Below, piece after piece: positions 1 to 6,391 of a stretch of 8,894 nucleotides of DNA (the stretch's first letter is position 1; each line of letters starts with the position of its first letter). The stretch spans positions 1 to 8,894 of the forward strand of contig JAITIS010000048.1 in assembly GCA_031279305.1 (NCBI GenBank), in the 5' to 3' direction. The position numbers and the translations under genes were made by a program. The notes under the pieces were generated by a model. The model worked only from the letters and a program-made list of their open reading frames with translations, was not told the origin of the DNA and ran no database searches. This DNA is from Candidatus Margulisiibacteriota bacterium (GTDB lineage: Bacteria > Margulisbacteria > Termititenacia > Termititenacales > Termititenacaceae).

Positions 1-336
1 CTGACCCAGCAGCTGGCTCTGTACCAGACTATCTTGACCAGCGAAAAATCTTTTTTGTCCAGCAGCCAGTCCGAGGTGATCAATCACGTGCGTCAAGCTT
101 TAGGCGCGGTGGGTTACACCTACGCTTACAATGCTGAAGAGCTGTCTTTCAGCGCCATAGCCAAAACCAATACTAACCAGGCGCATTATATTACGGTAAA
201 TAATCTAGGCGCGAATGGCATTTCAGCGCAAATCAATACTTTATACAATGATAAATCTGCCAACGCCGAGACCGTCGTTCGCGCTGAGAATAATAAACTA
301 TTAAGGGCGCTAGGCGGTTATGACACGTTGAAATAA
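1..336 (+). CDS. 3' end of a gene of unknown function
   Basis: The reading frame is open from the first base and ends at TAA 334-336, so this is the last 111 codons of a longer gene; a TTG at 34 is unlikely to be the true start because coding continues upstream. I do not recognise the family. The visible part has a polar, Asn-, Ala- and Ser-rich composition (for example NTNQAHYITVNNLGANGIS) and no obvious membrane segment. It could be the C-terminal domain of a soluble or exported protein. A strong hairpin terminator follows 28 bases after the stop, so the transcript probably ends there. It converges on the minus-strand DUF2344 gene with only 22 bases between the two stop codons. Confidence 0.75.
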   Translation: MTQQLALYQTILTSEKSFLSSSQSEVINHVRQALGAVGYTYAYNAEELSFSAIAKTNTNQAHYITVNNLGANGISAQINTLYNDKSANAETVVRAENNKLLRALGGYDTLK

Positions 337-358
337 ACAGAGGACAAAAAACTTAAGC

Positions 359-958
359 TTAAGAGAGGCGGTGTAACACCGCCTCTTTTTTGATCCGAGT
401 GATCCCGCCTATGTCCTCTAGGGAGAGGCCCAGCAGAGCGCAGATGGGAACGGCTTTGAGCGGCTGGCCGCTGACCGGCAGGATAAATAATTCCCGGTTT
501 TGTATTTCCAGCTTTAAATGCTCGCCCAAAATATATCTGTCCACCCTGCCCCGTTTGGTTGATTTTTCCAGCACCAGCTCCGGCCAGTCCGACGGCAAGA
601 CAAAATCTTTATCCAGAGCAACCCGCAGACAGTATTCCGGACGCACAGTTCCCGGCGCCGCGTCTATGATACGCGCTTCTGCCGGCAAATGCGCGTTGAG
701 TTTCGCCATCAGCGTGTCCGGTTCCAGCGGCGCGGTCAGATATATTTCCAGTATTTCCGCGTCCCCGGCGCAGCCTACCGGCAGAGGATACGGCAAGGCA
801 TAACGCGGGCGCGGATTGAAGCCCTCGCTGTAGGCCAGCGGCAGGCCGGACCTCTGCAGGGCGCGGGCAAAAAGCCGCATCAGATCTAGATGTGATAAAA
901 AAATCAGCAGCCCTTTTTTTTGAAAAGTCAGGGAGTATTTATATTTGATCCTGTTCAC
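359..958 (-). CDS. DUF2344 / TIGR03936-type radical-SAM-associated protein
   Basis: A 199-residue protein matching the DUF2344 family, which usually occurs as a C-terminal domain of, or a neighbour to, a B12-binding radical SAM protein (TIGR03960); its biochemical role is not established. The diagnostic features are near the N-terminus: a beta-strand with FQKKG, then FLSHLDLMRLF, a Leu/Arg-rich helix, and YSEGFNPRPR followed by PLPVG. I start it at GTG 958, which overlaps the TPR gene's stop as GTGA. The frame stays open further upstream, but that sequence is TPR coding and the family signature begins about ten residues after this GTG. No good Shine-Dalgarno is visible, so translation is probably coupled to the TPR gene. 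It is the last gene of the rpsU operon. No radical SAM gene is in the window, which is unusual for this family. Confidence 0.85.
   Translation of the reverse strand: MNRIKYKYSLTFQKKGLLIFLSHLDLMRLFARALQRSGLPLAYSEGFNPRPRYALPYPLPVGCAGDAEILEIYLTAPLEPDTLMAKLNAHLPAEARIIDAAPGTVRPEYCLRVALDKDFVLPSDWPELVLEKSTKRGRVDRYILGEHLKLEIQNRELFILPVSGQPLKAVPICALLGLSLEDIGGITRIKKEAVLHRLS
364..391 (+). terminator. Rho-independent terminator of the left-edge gene
   Basis: A perfect 10-bp GC-rich stem (AGAGGCGGTG, 364-373) with loop TAA and the complementary arm at 377-386 runs directly into a T-run ending at 391. This is a classic intrinsic terminator for the plus strand. It lies inside the last codons of the convergent minus-strand DUF2344 gene. 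For the minus strand the same hairpin is followed, after the palindrome CTTAAGCTTAAG (352-363), by six T (346-351), so it may also work in that direction, less certainly. Confidence 0.88.
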
Positions 959-3306
959 GGCTGGCGGTATTTCAAACGACGCTTGGCCAGCTCCGGCAAA
1001 ACACCCAGCTCCAGGGCCATAGTCCAGTAATGCAGGGCTTTTTGCACGTCTTCCCGCTCGTAATAAATGTCGCCTAGATTCAACTGCGCCAGATAAAGAG
1101 TATCGTCCAGAGCCAGCGTTTTTTCCAAATTGGCTTTGGCCGGTTCTTTTTCGCCGCGCAAGAAATAACAGATGCCTAGATTGGCATAAGCCACGCAAAG
1201 TTTCGGATTGAGCTTGAGCGCCTGCGCCAAAGCGGCTTCTGCTTCCTCCAGCCGCCCGGCTAACAGGGCTAACGCCGCTTGGTTATTGTGCGCGATCGTA
1301 AAAGCTGGATCCATCTGCTCCGCCAAAGCCAGCTCCTCCTCCGCCTGCGCCAGACGGCCCCGGAGCGCCAGCTCCACCGCCTGATTATTGTGCTCCATAC
1401 TGAAAGACATATCCACATTTTTGTTTTTATGTTTTTTAGCAAATTCTTCCGACTCGTTATTTTTCGCCCAGCTTAAGCTCAAGCGCTTGGTCTCCGGATC
1501 GGCCACAAGGACTTCCAGAGCTTTGCCGCGTATTTCCACCCAAGAAAAAGACTGGAGTTTGGCTATCCGCCGGACAACATTTTCATAGTTCAAATCCAAG
1601 GTTGTTATTTCCTCATATATTTTCAAAGCCTCTTGAGGCTTCCCCAGCGCCTCATCAGCCAGTCCGCGGTAAAACAATAATTTCAAGCGCTCGTCCGTGT
1701 CCAGCGTTTTATCCAGAGCTTTGGCAAACTGCGCCGCGGCCAGATCGTAGCGCCCCAGTTCTTTGTAGCATAAGCCCTGCAGTCTATGCGCTTTTTGCGC
1801 CAGAGCGGTGTCCTTGACCGCGATCTGAAACTCGCTGATGGCCTCACTAAGCAGTCCGCGGTAAAAATATTTCAAGCCCAGTTCATAATGCAAAGAATAT
1901 TTCCACATATTTTTTTCGACTTTTTTGGCCAGATCCACTATTTTGGCGTCCAGATTTTGCGTGGAAGTTTCTTGATAATAATGGTGCAGGGTTTTATTGT
2001 AGGGATCCAGCGCCAGAGCTGTGCGGAAATTCAGCGCCGCCCGGTCATACTCGCCCAGAGCCTGCTCCGCGCGCCCTAATATGCAGTAGCCTTCAGCGTT
2101 ATTCTGATCAATAGCGATGATCGCCTCGGCCTCCGCTTTGGCGCGCCGAAAATTATGGTGCGCCAGCACCGATTTGGCTAAGATTTCCCGCGCGGCGATA
2201 ACCTGCGGATCAAGTTTCAAAACCTTGCGGGCTTTTTCCACGATGCTGTCCGCCTGTTCCGGCACCAGATCCAAAAGCCGGCTGTAATAATAAAAACTTT
2301 TCGCAAAATCTTTTTTGAACATATAAATCTCCGCCAGCGATTGCAAAGCCATCGCTTGATCAGGCATTTTTTTGACAATGCCCTGCAGTTCCGCCGCGGC
2401 GCGGTCTACATACTGCGGAGAGAGGCGCAGTATCTTATTGTACACCGACACAGCCTCGGTGTAGTTATGCGAAGAGAGCTGAATATTGGCGATCAAAAAA
2501 TTAGCGTCCGGATAATCGGGATAATTTTTCAAAAAATCTTTTAATTTGGCCAGTATGGTCTGCGCTTCCCGCGGACTGTCCGCAAAAATCTGCGCATAGA
2601 CGGCCAGCGCGCGGTCGGGATTGGTGTTTTTCGCGTGCAGTTCCGCCAGCAGATATTTTAGCTCCAGCGGCATACCCAGTTTGGCGGTCATCGCCTCCAG
2701 CCGCTCCAGCGCTGTATTCAATTGTTTTTGCGCCAGTTCGCGGTACAGTTCCGCGCAGCGGGCGGGATTTTTAGCTTTTAGCTGCAATTCCGCCAAGGCG
2801 CTTAAAATATCCGGCGTGCGCTCGCCGTTGTGCAGGCAGCCTTCGTAAAGCCGCACTGCCGCGGCGGTATTGTCCTGTTTCAGATACAGGCCGGCCAATG
2901 CTTTCAGCAAAGCATAATTGCGAAAATTGCGGTACGCGGCTTTTTCTAAAACCGGCTTCAGCAAAGGATGCTCTTGAGCATAGGCCAGCTTCAAAAGCAG
3001 ATCGGCGATCTGCCCGTCCTGCGGGGCAAGATCCAAATACTCGTTTATTTCTTCCAGCAGATCCGCTGTCTGTCCCTCGGCCAGATAGAGTTTAATCAGG
3101 GATTGATGCAGTTCCGCCCGAAAGCGGGGATTTCTTAGCTGCGCCGTCAAATATTTAAGAATAATATCCGGCGCCAGTCCGGGCTGGCGCCGGATCAGCT
3201 GCTCGTCGTAAGCGGCGGCCTGCAAAAAATAATTCTGCTGAAAACATTGTCTGGCCGCGTCCTGCAGAGACTGCGGCTTAATTTCGTCTTTGACCAGCGT
3301 GCTCAC
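955..3306 (-). CDS. Large cytoplasmic tetratricopeptide-repeat protein
   Basis: A 783-residue protein built almost entirely of TPR helical hairpins. Clear repeat clusters lie at about residues 130-445, 470-580 and 640-770; typical units include YCILGRAEQALGEYDRAALN and VAYANLGICYFLRGEKEPAK. A non-TPR spacer at about 585-635 is rich in Lys, Asn and Glu. No signal peptide or membrane segment is visible, so it is probably a cytoplasmic scaffold or adaptor. TPR architecture does not define partners. The GTG start at 3306 is supported by a GGAGG Shine-Dalgarno (3311-3315) five bases upstream. It lies 19 bases downstream of the LPS permease gene, and its stop overlaps the DUF2344 start. A link to envelope assembly is possible from context only. 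Confidence 0.88.
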   Translation of the reverse strand: MSTLVKDEIKPQSLQDAARQCFQQNYFLQAAAYDEQLIRRQPGLAPDIILKYLTAQLRNPRFRAELHQSLIKLYLAEGQTADLLEEINEYLDLAPQDGQIADLLLKLAYAQEHPLLKPVLEKAAYRNFRNYALLKALAGLYLKQDNTAAAVRLYEGCLHNGERTPDILSALAELQLKAKNPARCAELYRELAQKQLNTALERLEAMTAKLGMPLELKYLLAELHAKNTNPDRALAVYAQIFADSPREAQTILAKLKDFLKNYPDYPDANFLIANIQLSSHNYTEAVSVYNKILRLSPQYVDRAAAELQGIVKKMPDQAMALQSLAEIYMFKKDFAKSFYYYSRLLDLVPEQADSIVEKARKVLKLDPQVIAAREILAKSVLAHHNFRRAKAEAEAIIAIDQNNAEGYCILGRAEQALGEYDRAALNFRTALALDPYNKTLHHYYQETSTQNLDAKIVDLAKKVEKNMWKYSLHYELGLKYFYRGLLSEAISEFQIAVKDTALAQKAHRLQGLCYKELGRYDLAAAQFAKALDKTLDTDERLKLLFYRGLADEALGKPQEALKIYEEITTLDLNYENVVRRIAKLQSFSWVEIRGKALEVLVADPETKRLSLSWAKNNESEEFAKKHKNKNVDMSFSMEHNNQAVELALRGRLAQAEEELALAEQMDPAFTIAHNNQAALALLAGRLEEAEAALAQALKLNPKLCVAYANLGICYFLRGEKEPAKANLEKTLALDDTLYLAQLNLGDIYYEREDVQKALHYWTMALELGVLPELAKRRLKYRQP

Positions 3307-3310
3307 AACG

Positions 3311-3315
3311 CCTCC
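3311..3315 (-). promoter_or_regulatory. Shine-Dalgarno of the TPR gene
   Basis: GGAGG on the minus strand, five bases before GTG 3306. It supports that GTG as the start codon and fills most of the short gap between the permease and TPR genes. Confidence 0.75.
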
Positions 3316-3325
3316 GTCTTTAGCA

Positions 3326-4456
3326 TCAGCGCGCTTTATTGCGCGCGGCTATTATACCAAGCGCCAGCAGTCCGTAAATAAAATTCGGCGCCCAGGCGCC
3401 CCAGAAAGGCGCCAAGCGTCCGCCATTGCCCATCGCCCGGAAAGTCGCCATCAGAAAAATATAAAATCCGACGGAGAGCAGAGCCAGCAGCACCGCGACA
3501 ATGACGCCCCACAGATCGCGCCCGCTGCCCATAAAAAACAGCAGCAAAGCCGTGCCGACCAGCGCAAAAATCAGGCAGGCCAAAGGCAGGGAATATTTCA
3601 TATAGTAAGCAACTTCCAGCGAATCTGTTTTCTGTCCGCTTTTTTTGAAATTGTCGATCTTTTCAGACAACTCTTTGCTAGACATTTCCATCGGCGATTT
3701 CTGGGATTTGTAATAATTGTAAAAACCCTTGTCGATATGAATCTGCATATTCTCAAAATCACCCTGATAGCTCAGCGCGCCGTTCTCGTCAAATTTGTGA
3801 ATGATGCCTTTTTCTAACAGCCAGCGATCGCCGTCCCAGAAGGCTTTCTTGGCGGTGATGGCGCGTGGAAAACTACCGGTGGTTTCATTGATGACCACAT
3901 CCTCCATCGTGTTGTTCTGCTTGTCAATTTTACGGATATAAAAATACCGGGCATCCGATTCTTTGAAAAAGGTGTTCTCCAAAATATCGGCCACCGGTTT
4001 TTTCAGCACTGCTTTGTCGATCAAATCCTCAGAAACGCTGTTAGCCCAAGGCACCAGCTTTTCGTTGTTGCCAAAAGAAAGCAGTGAAGCGATAAGCCCC
4101 GCCGCAAAAACCGGCAGAATAACCCGCAGCAGCGAGACGCCGCCCGCGCGAAAAACAGTCAGCTCGGAGTCTTTGATCATCCGGATCAAAACTATCGTCG
4201 TCGAAAAAAGTATGGCCATCGGGAAAAACAAAACCATAATGGCCGGTATTTTGAAAATCAGTATCTTAAATACGATCGGAAAAGGCACGCCATTGTTGAA
4301 GAACATATCCACCAGCGAAAAAACAATATCCATCATTCCGATGATAACCAGTCCGGCCATACCCAGAACAAAAGGCCCGGCAATTTCATTGATAATATAC
4401 CGGTCGATTATCTTAAATCTGCCTAAAAATCCGCGGTAAATCGCCAAAGCGGACAA
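3326..4456 (-). CDS. LptF/LptG (YjgP/YjgQ) family LPS export permease
   Basis: A 376-residue inner-membrane protein of the YjgP/YjgQ family. In the Lpt system these permeases work with the ATPase LptB to extract lipopolysaccharide and pass it to LptC/LptA. The layout fits: three membrane helices at about residues 28-50, 60-92 and 105-127, a periplasmic beta-rich domain at about 130-285, then three more helices at about 288-312, 317-342 and 350-371. The segment DSELTVFRAGGVSLLR (about 95-110) corresponds to the cytoplasmic coupling helix that contacts LptB. Only one such gene is in the window, so I cannot say whether it is LptF or LptG. The start is TTG at 4456, one base after the rpsU stop; there is no ATG or GTG before the conserved FKIIDRYII segment. 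Translation is likely coupled to rpsU. Confidence 0.9.
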   Translation of the reverse strand: MSALAIYRGFLGRFKIIDRYIINEIAGPFVLGMAGLVIIGMMDIVFSLVDMFFNNGVPFPIVFKILIFKIPAIMVLFFPMAILFSTTIVLIRMIKDSELTVFRAGGVSLLRVILPVFAAGLIASLLSFGNNEKLVPWANSVSEDLIDKAVLKKPVADILENTFFKESDARYFYIRKIDKQNNTMEDVVINETTGSFPRAITAKKAFWDGDRWLLEKGIIHKFDENGALSYQGDFENMQIHIDKGFYNYYKSQKSPMEMSSKELSEKIDNFKKSGQKTDSLEVAYYMKYSLPLACLIFALVGTALLLFFMGSGRDLWGVIVAVLLALLSVGFYIFLMATFRAMGNGGRLAPFWGAWAPNFIYGLLALGIIAARNKAR

Positions 4457-4457
4457 T

Positions 4458-4655
4458 TTAGTAGTCTTCCATTCTCATCCGGCGGTGATTCTGGCGCTCT
4501 CTTTCTCTTTGTTCTTTCTTGCGCAGCTCGGAAGGTTTTTCATAAACTTCCCGCTCGCGCAAATTTTGCAGAATATTCTCGTCTTTCACCTGCCGTTTGA
4601 AACGCCGCAGCACTTTTTCAATGTCTTCGTCATCTCTAGCTTCGGTATAAGCCAT
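4458..4655 (-). CDS. rpsU: 30S ribosomal protein bS21
   Basis: A 65-residue basic protein with the bS21 signature: LRRFKRQV (about residues 16-23) and the REREVYEKPSELRKK segment (about 34-48), then an Arg-rich tail. bS21 binds the 30S platform near the anti-Shine-Dalgarno end of 16S rRNA and takes part in initiation. The length is normal for the family. The tail ends in the acidic sequence MEDY, which differs from the basic ends of many homologues. The ATG start at 4655 has a strong AAGGAGG Shine-Dalgarno (4661-4667) and a promoter just upstream. It heads an operon with the LPS permease, TPR and DUF2344 genes; the next gene starts one base after its stop. Confidence 0.95.
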   Translation of the reverse strand: MAYTEARDDEDIEKVLRRFKRQVKDENILQNLREREVYEKPSELRKKEQRERERQNHRRMRMEDY

Positions 4656-4660
4656 AAAAG

Positions 4661-4667
4661 CCTCCTT
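4661..4667 (-). promoter_or_regulatory. Strong Shine-Dalgarno of rpsU
   Basis: AAGGAGG on the minus strand with five bases (CTTTT) before ATG 4655. It is the longest anti-SD match in the window, as expected for a highly expressed ribosomal protein gene. Confidence 0.85.
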
Positions 4668-4681
4668 AAAGGTTTTACCCT

Positions 4682-4696
4682 GTAAAATTATTTTAC
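4682..4696. repeat. Palindrome over the rpsU -10 box
   Basis: GTAAAAT-T-ATTTTAC is a perfect 7-bp inverted repeat around one central base. It covers the -10 hexamer and the predicted transcription start of rpsU, a position typical of an operator. Related GGTAAAA motifs occur on the plus strand at 4706-4712 and on the minus strand at 4691-4697 and 4673-4679. AT-rich palindromes also arise by chance, so an operator role is inference. Confidence 0.4.
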
Positions 4697-4718
4697 CTTA
4701 TTAGCGGTAAAAAGTAAA
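4690..4718 (-). promoter_or_regulatory. Probable sigma-70 promoter of the rpsU operon
   Basis: On the minus strand, TTTACT (4713-4718, four of six matches to the -35 consensus) is followed after exactly 17 bases by TAAAAT (4690-4695, five of six matches to the -10). Transcription would begin near 4683, giving a leader of about 28 bases that contains the Shine-Dalgarno. The -35 begins only nine bases after the stop of the res remnant. I see no terminator between them, so read-through from the mod/res genes is possible. Confidence 0.6.
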
Positions 4719-4726
4719 AATAACAG

Positions 4727-5162
4727 CTATAGCGCGCCAATCTTTATTTTTATCTGTTCAGTAGCATTCAAACCGTCTCTTGACTTTTCGGCAATCATAA
4801 ACAGCCCCTTGCCTTTGGTATGTTTCTCCCATAGCTCACCGATCAGCCGTTTCTCTTTGGTGTCCTTGGCATCAATCAAATGCGCGTCCTTGTATTCCAC
4901 AATTAAAATCCGCCCGTCATTTAACTTGGCGATAAAGTCGGGATAAAATTTGTCGGTCGAGGTCGGCAGACAAAAAGATAAAGGATTGTGCGGATTTTTC
5001 AAGGCTTCCGCTGTCTGCCTGCGGATAGTGTCGGACGGCGCAAACCAGAGAACAACGGAATAAGTTTTTTCCAGCCAGATGTCCGCCGCGATTTTTAAGA
5101 CATAGGCGGCCAGAATCGTTTTACCGCCGCCGGTCGGGATTTTGAGACAGACGCGCGGCAAG
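4727..5162 (-). pseudogene. Remnant of a type III restriction endonuclease (Res), internally deleted
   Basis: The frame encodes two pieces of a type III Res subunit joined together. The first is the N-terminal ATPase start: LPRVCLKIPTGGGKT with the Walker A motif, then VVLWFAPSDTIRRQTAEALK. The second is the C-terminal nuclease region: TDKFYPDF, then 13 residues and VEYK (the D-(x)13-E-x-K of a PD-(D/E)xK fold), then EKRLIGELWEKH. The joint is near 4970-4990. The DEAD-box and other helicase motifs that should lie between are absent; full-length Res proteins are usually some 850-1000 residues. The true N-terminus, about 80 residues in relatives I recall, is also missing. The upstream sequence in this frame is out-of-frame mod coding; an ATG at 5203 is in frame but has no family support. 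It cannot be a working translocase. Expression as a short protein is not excluded. Confidence 0.8.
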
Positions 5163-6386
5163 CTGGTCAAAAATAATGTCTGTATGTATCCGGCCGTTCT
5201 CATCAAAGACCGGCGCGCCCAGCGTGAAAAAACGAAAACCGCCGCCGCCCTGCCAGCCAACAGACCGGGATATGCCGCCTTGTTCTCCGTCTATCACTTT
5301 CTTGAGGCGCGGAATGCAATGCGTTTTGGCCTGTTCGCCTATTTCAATGCCGATATATTTTCGACCCATCTTATGCGCGACCGCCGCGGTGGTGCCGGAG
5401 CCGAGAAAACTGTCGAGAACTAAATCGTTTTCCTTTGTGGCAAGCTGTAAAATACGCTGTATCAGACGCTCTGGTTTAGGTGTATCAAAAGCGGATGTTA
5501 CACCAAAAAGTGTATTTATTTCCTTTTTGGCTTCTTGATTATGGCCTACTTCAGTATGTTTCCATAGCGTAAGCGGCACCATTCCCGACTGTATTTCATA
5601 CAAAAATTTCTTTAATCTTGGCTTATTGTTTCCACTTTCACCAAACCATATTCTGTTATCTTTTTGTAATTGCATAAATTTTTCTTTAGCATAAATCCAA
5701 TGTCTATTATTCCCCGGCAAGTAGGTTTTCCCACCGGGTGTTGTTATTTCATATTGTCCGTACTCAAACGGGTCTTGGGCTGTCAAATCACTACTTGACC
5801 ATACACCACGCGGGTCGTTATCCCAATTAGTATAACGGGCAGCCATTTCCTCAGTTCGTGGTAATAAATTAGGCCGCCAAATTTCTTTTGTTTTTGCGTA
5901 AACTAAAATATGGTCGTGATTATCTGACAACCATTTCGCGTCATTTTGTGGCGAGAATTTCTTTTCCCAAATAACATTATTTACAAAATTGTTTCTCCCA
6001 AAAATCTCGTCACAAATTATTTTCAAATAATGGCTTTCATCATCATCAATGCTTATCCAAATACTGCCGTCTTCCGCCAGCAATTCGCGCAATAATTCCA
6101 TTCTCGGGTATATCAGCGCCAGCCATTTGGCATGCTCCAAATTATCATCATAATGTTCAAATGCGCTGCCCGTGTTATACGGCGGGTCAATGTAGACACA
6201 TTTAACCTGTCCGGCATAAAAAGGCAGAAGCGATTTTAAGGCCGCCAAATTATCGCCCTGAATGAGGAAATTGCCGCTGTCTTTATCACCATAGCCGAAC
6301 GCCGGATTTTCGACCAGAAGTTTGTATTCGGTCTGGCCCGCAGTTTTGAGATCGTCAGCGCGGGAAAGCCAGTGGAGGGTGGGCAT
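5121..6386 (-). CDS. Type III restriction-modification methyltransferase (Mod), C-terminally truncated
   Basis: A 421-residue beta-class adenine-N6 methyltransferase of the type III Mod family. Order of motifs: FLIQGDNLAALK (about 40-51); the catalytic DPPYNTG at 67-73; a long central region holding the target-recognition domain (about 140-290); the SAM-binding DSFLGSGTT at 325-333; and the late Mod signature GEQGGISRSVGWQGGGGF (367-384). The family match runs to about residue 412 (FDQLAARL), then nine unrelated residues lead to TAA, because the DNA there switches to res sequence in another frame. Relatives usually continue for about another 100 residues. All catalytic motifs remain, so it could still methylate DNA as an orphan enzyme if the lost C-terminus is dispensable. 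The ATG at 6386 is five bases after the HIT gene stop; the Shine-Dalgarno is weak. The central part has a different base composition. Confidence 0.85.
   Translation of the reverse strand: MPTLHWLSRADDLKTAGQTEYKLLVENPAFGYGDKDSGNFLIQGDNLAALKSLLPFYAGQVKCVYIDPPYNTGSAFEHYDDNLEHAKWLALIYPRMELLRELLAEDGSIWISIDDDESHYLKIICDEIFGRNNFVNNVIWEKKFSPQNDAKWLSDNHDHILVYAKTKEIWRPNLLPRTEEMAARYTNWDNDPRGVWSSSDLTAQDPFEYGQYEITTPGGKTYLPGNNRHWIYAKEKFMQLQKDNRIWFGESGNNKPRLKKFLYEIQSGMVPLTLWKHTEVGHNQEAKKEINTLFGVTSAFDTPKPERLIQRILQLATKENDLVLDSFLGSGTTAAVAHKMGRKYIGIEIGEQAKTHCIPRLKKVIDGEQGGISRSVGWQGGGGFRFFTLGAPVFDENGRIHTDIIFDQLAARLSQNPDRRR
5440..6060 (-). other. AT-rich segment of mod spanning the target-recognition domain
   Basis: By hand count, G+C is 22/60 at 5461-5520, 15/60 at 5641-5700, 20/60 at 5881-5940 and 18/60 at 5941-6000. 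The ends of the same gene give 37/60 at 5221-5280, 31/60 at 6061-6120 and 30/60 at 6241-6300. The AT-rich part corresponds to roughly residues 110-315, the region that specifies the DNA target in beta-class Mod enzymes. A separate origin of this segment is inferred. Confidence 0.65.
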
Positions 6387-6391
6387 AGGCT

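Noticed and set aside
390..803. Plus-strand reading frames inside the minus-strand genes, as here
   Set aside because: They lie opposite genes with clear family matches, have Ser/Arg-rich low-information translations and no family features.
959..1198. N-terminal extension of the DUF2344 protein (frame open to 1198)
   Set aside because: This stretch is coding sequence of the TPR gene in another frame and reads as low-complexity Arg/Gly-rich residues; the family signature begins right after GTG 958.
955..3306. TPR protein as LapB (YciM), the LPS-regulating TPR protein
   Set aside because: LapB is about half this length, with an N-terminal membrane anchor and a C-terminal rubredoxin-like metal site; neither is present.
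5121..5260. Programmed frameshift producing a Mod-Res fusion
   Set aside because: Joining the frames would need a +1 shift and I see no recognised +1 site or stimulatory structure; missing sequence on both sides points to a deletion.
5121..6386. Phase-variable mod gene switched by simple sequence repeats
   Set aside because: No tandem tetra- or pentanucleotide tract is visible in or before mod; the run of GGC/GGG at 5240-5250 encodes the conserved GGGG of the family motif.
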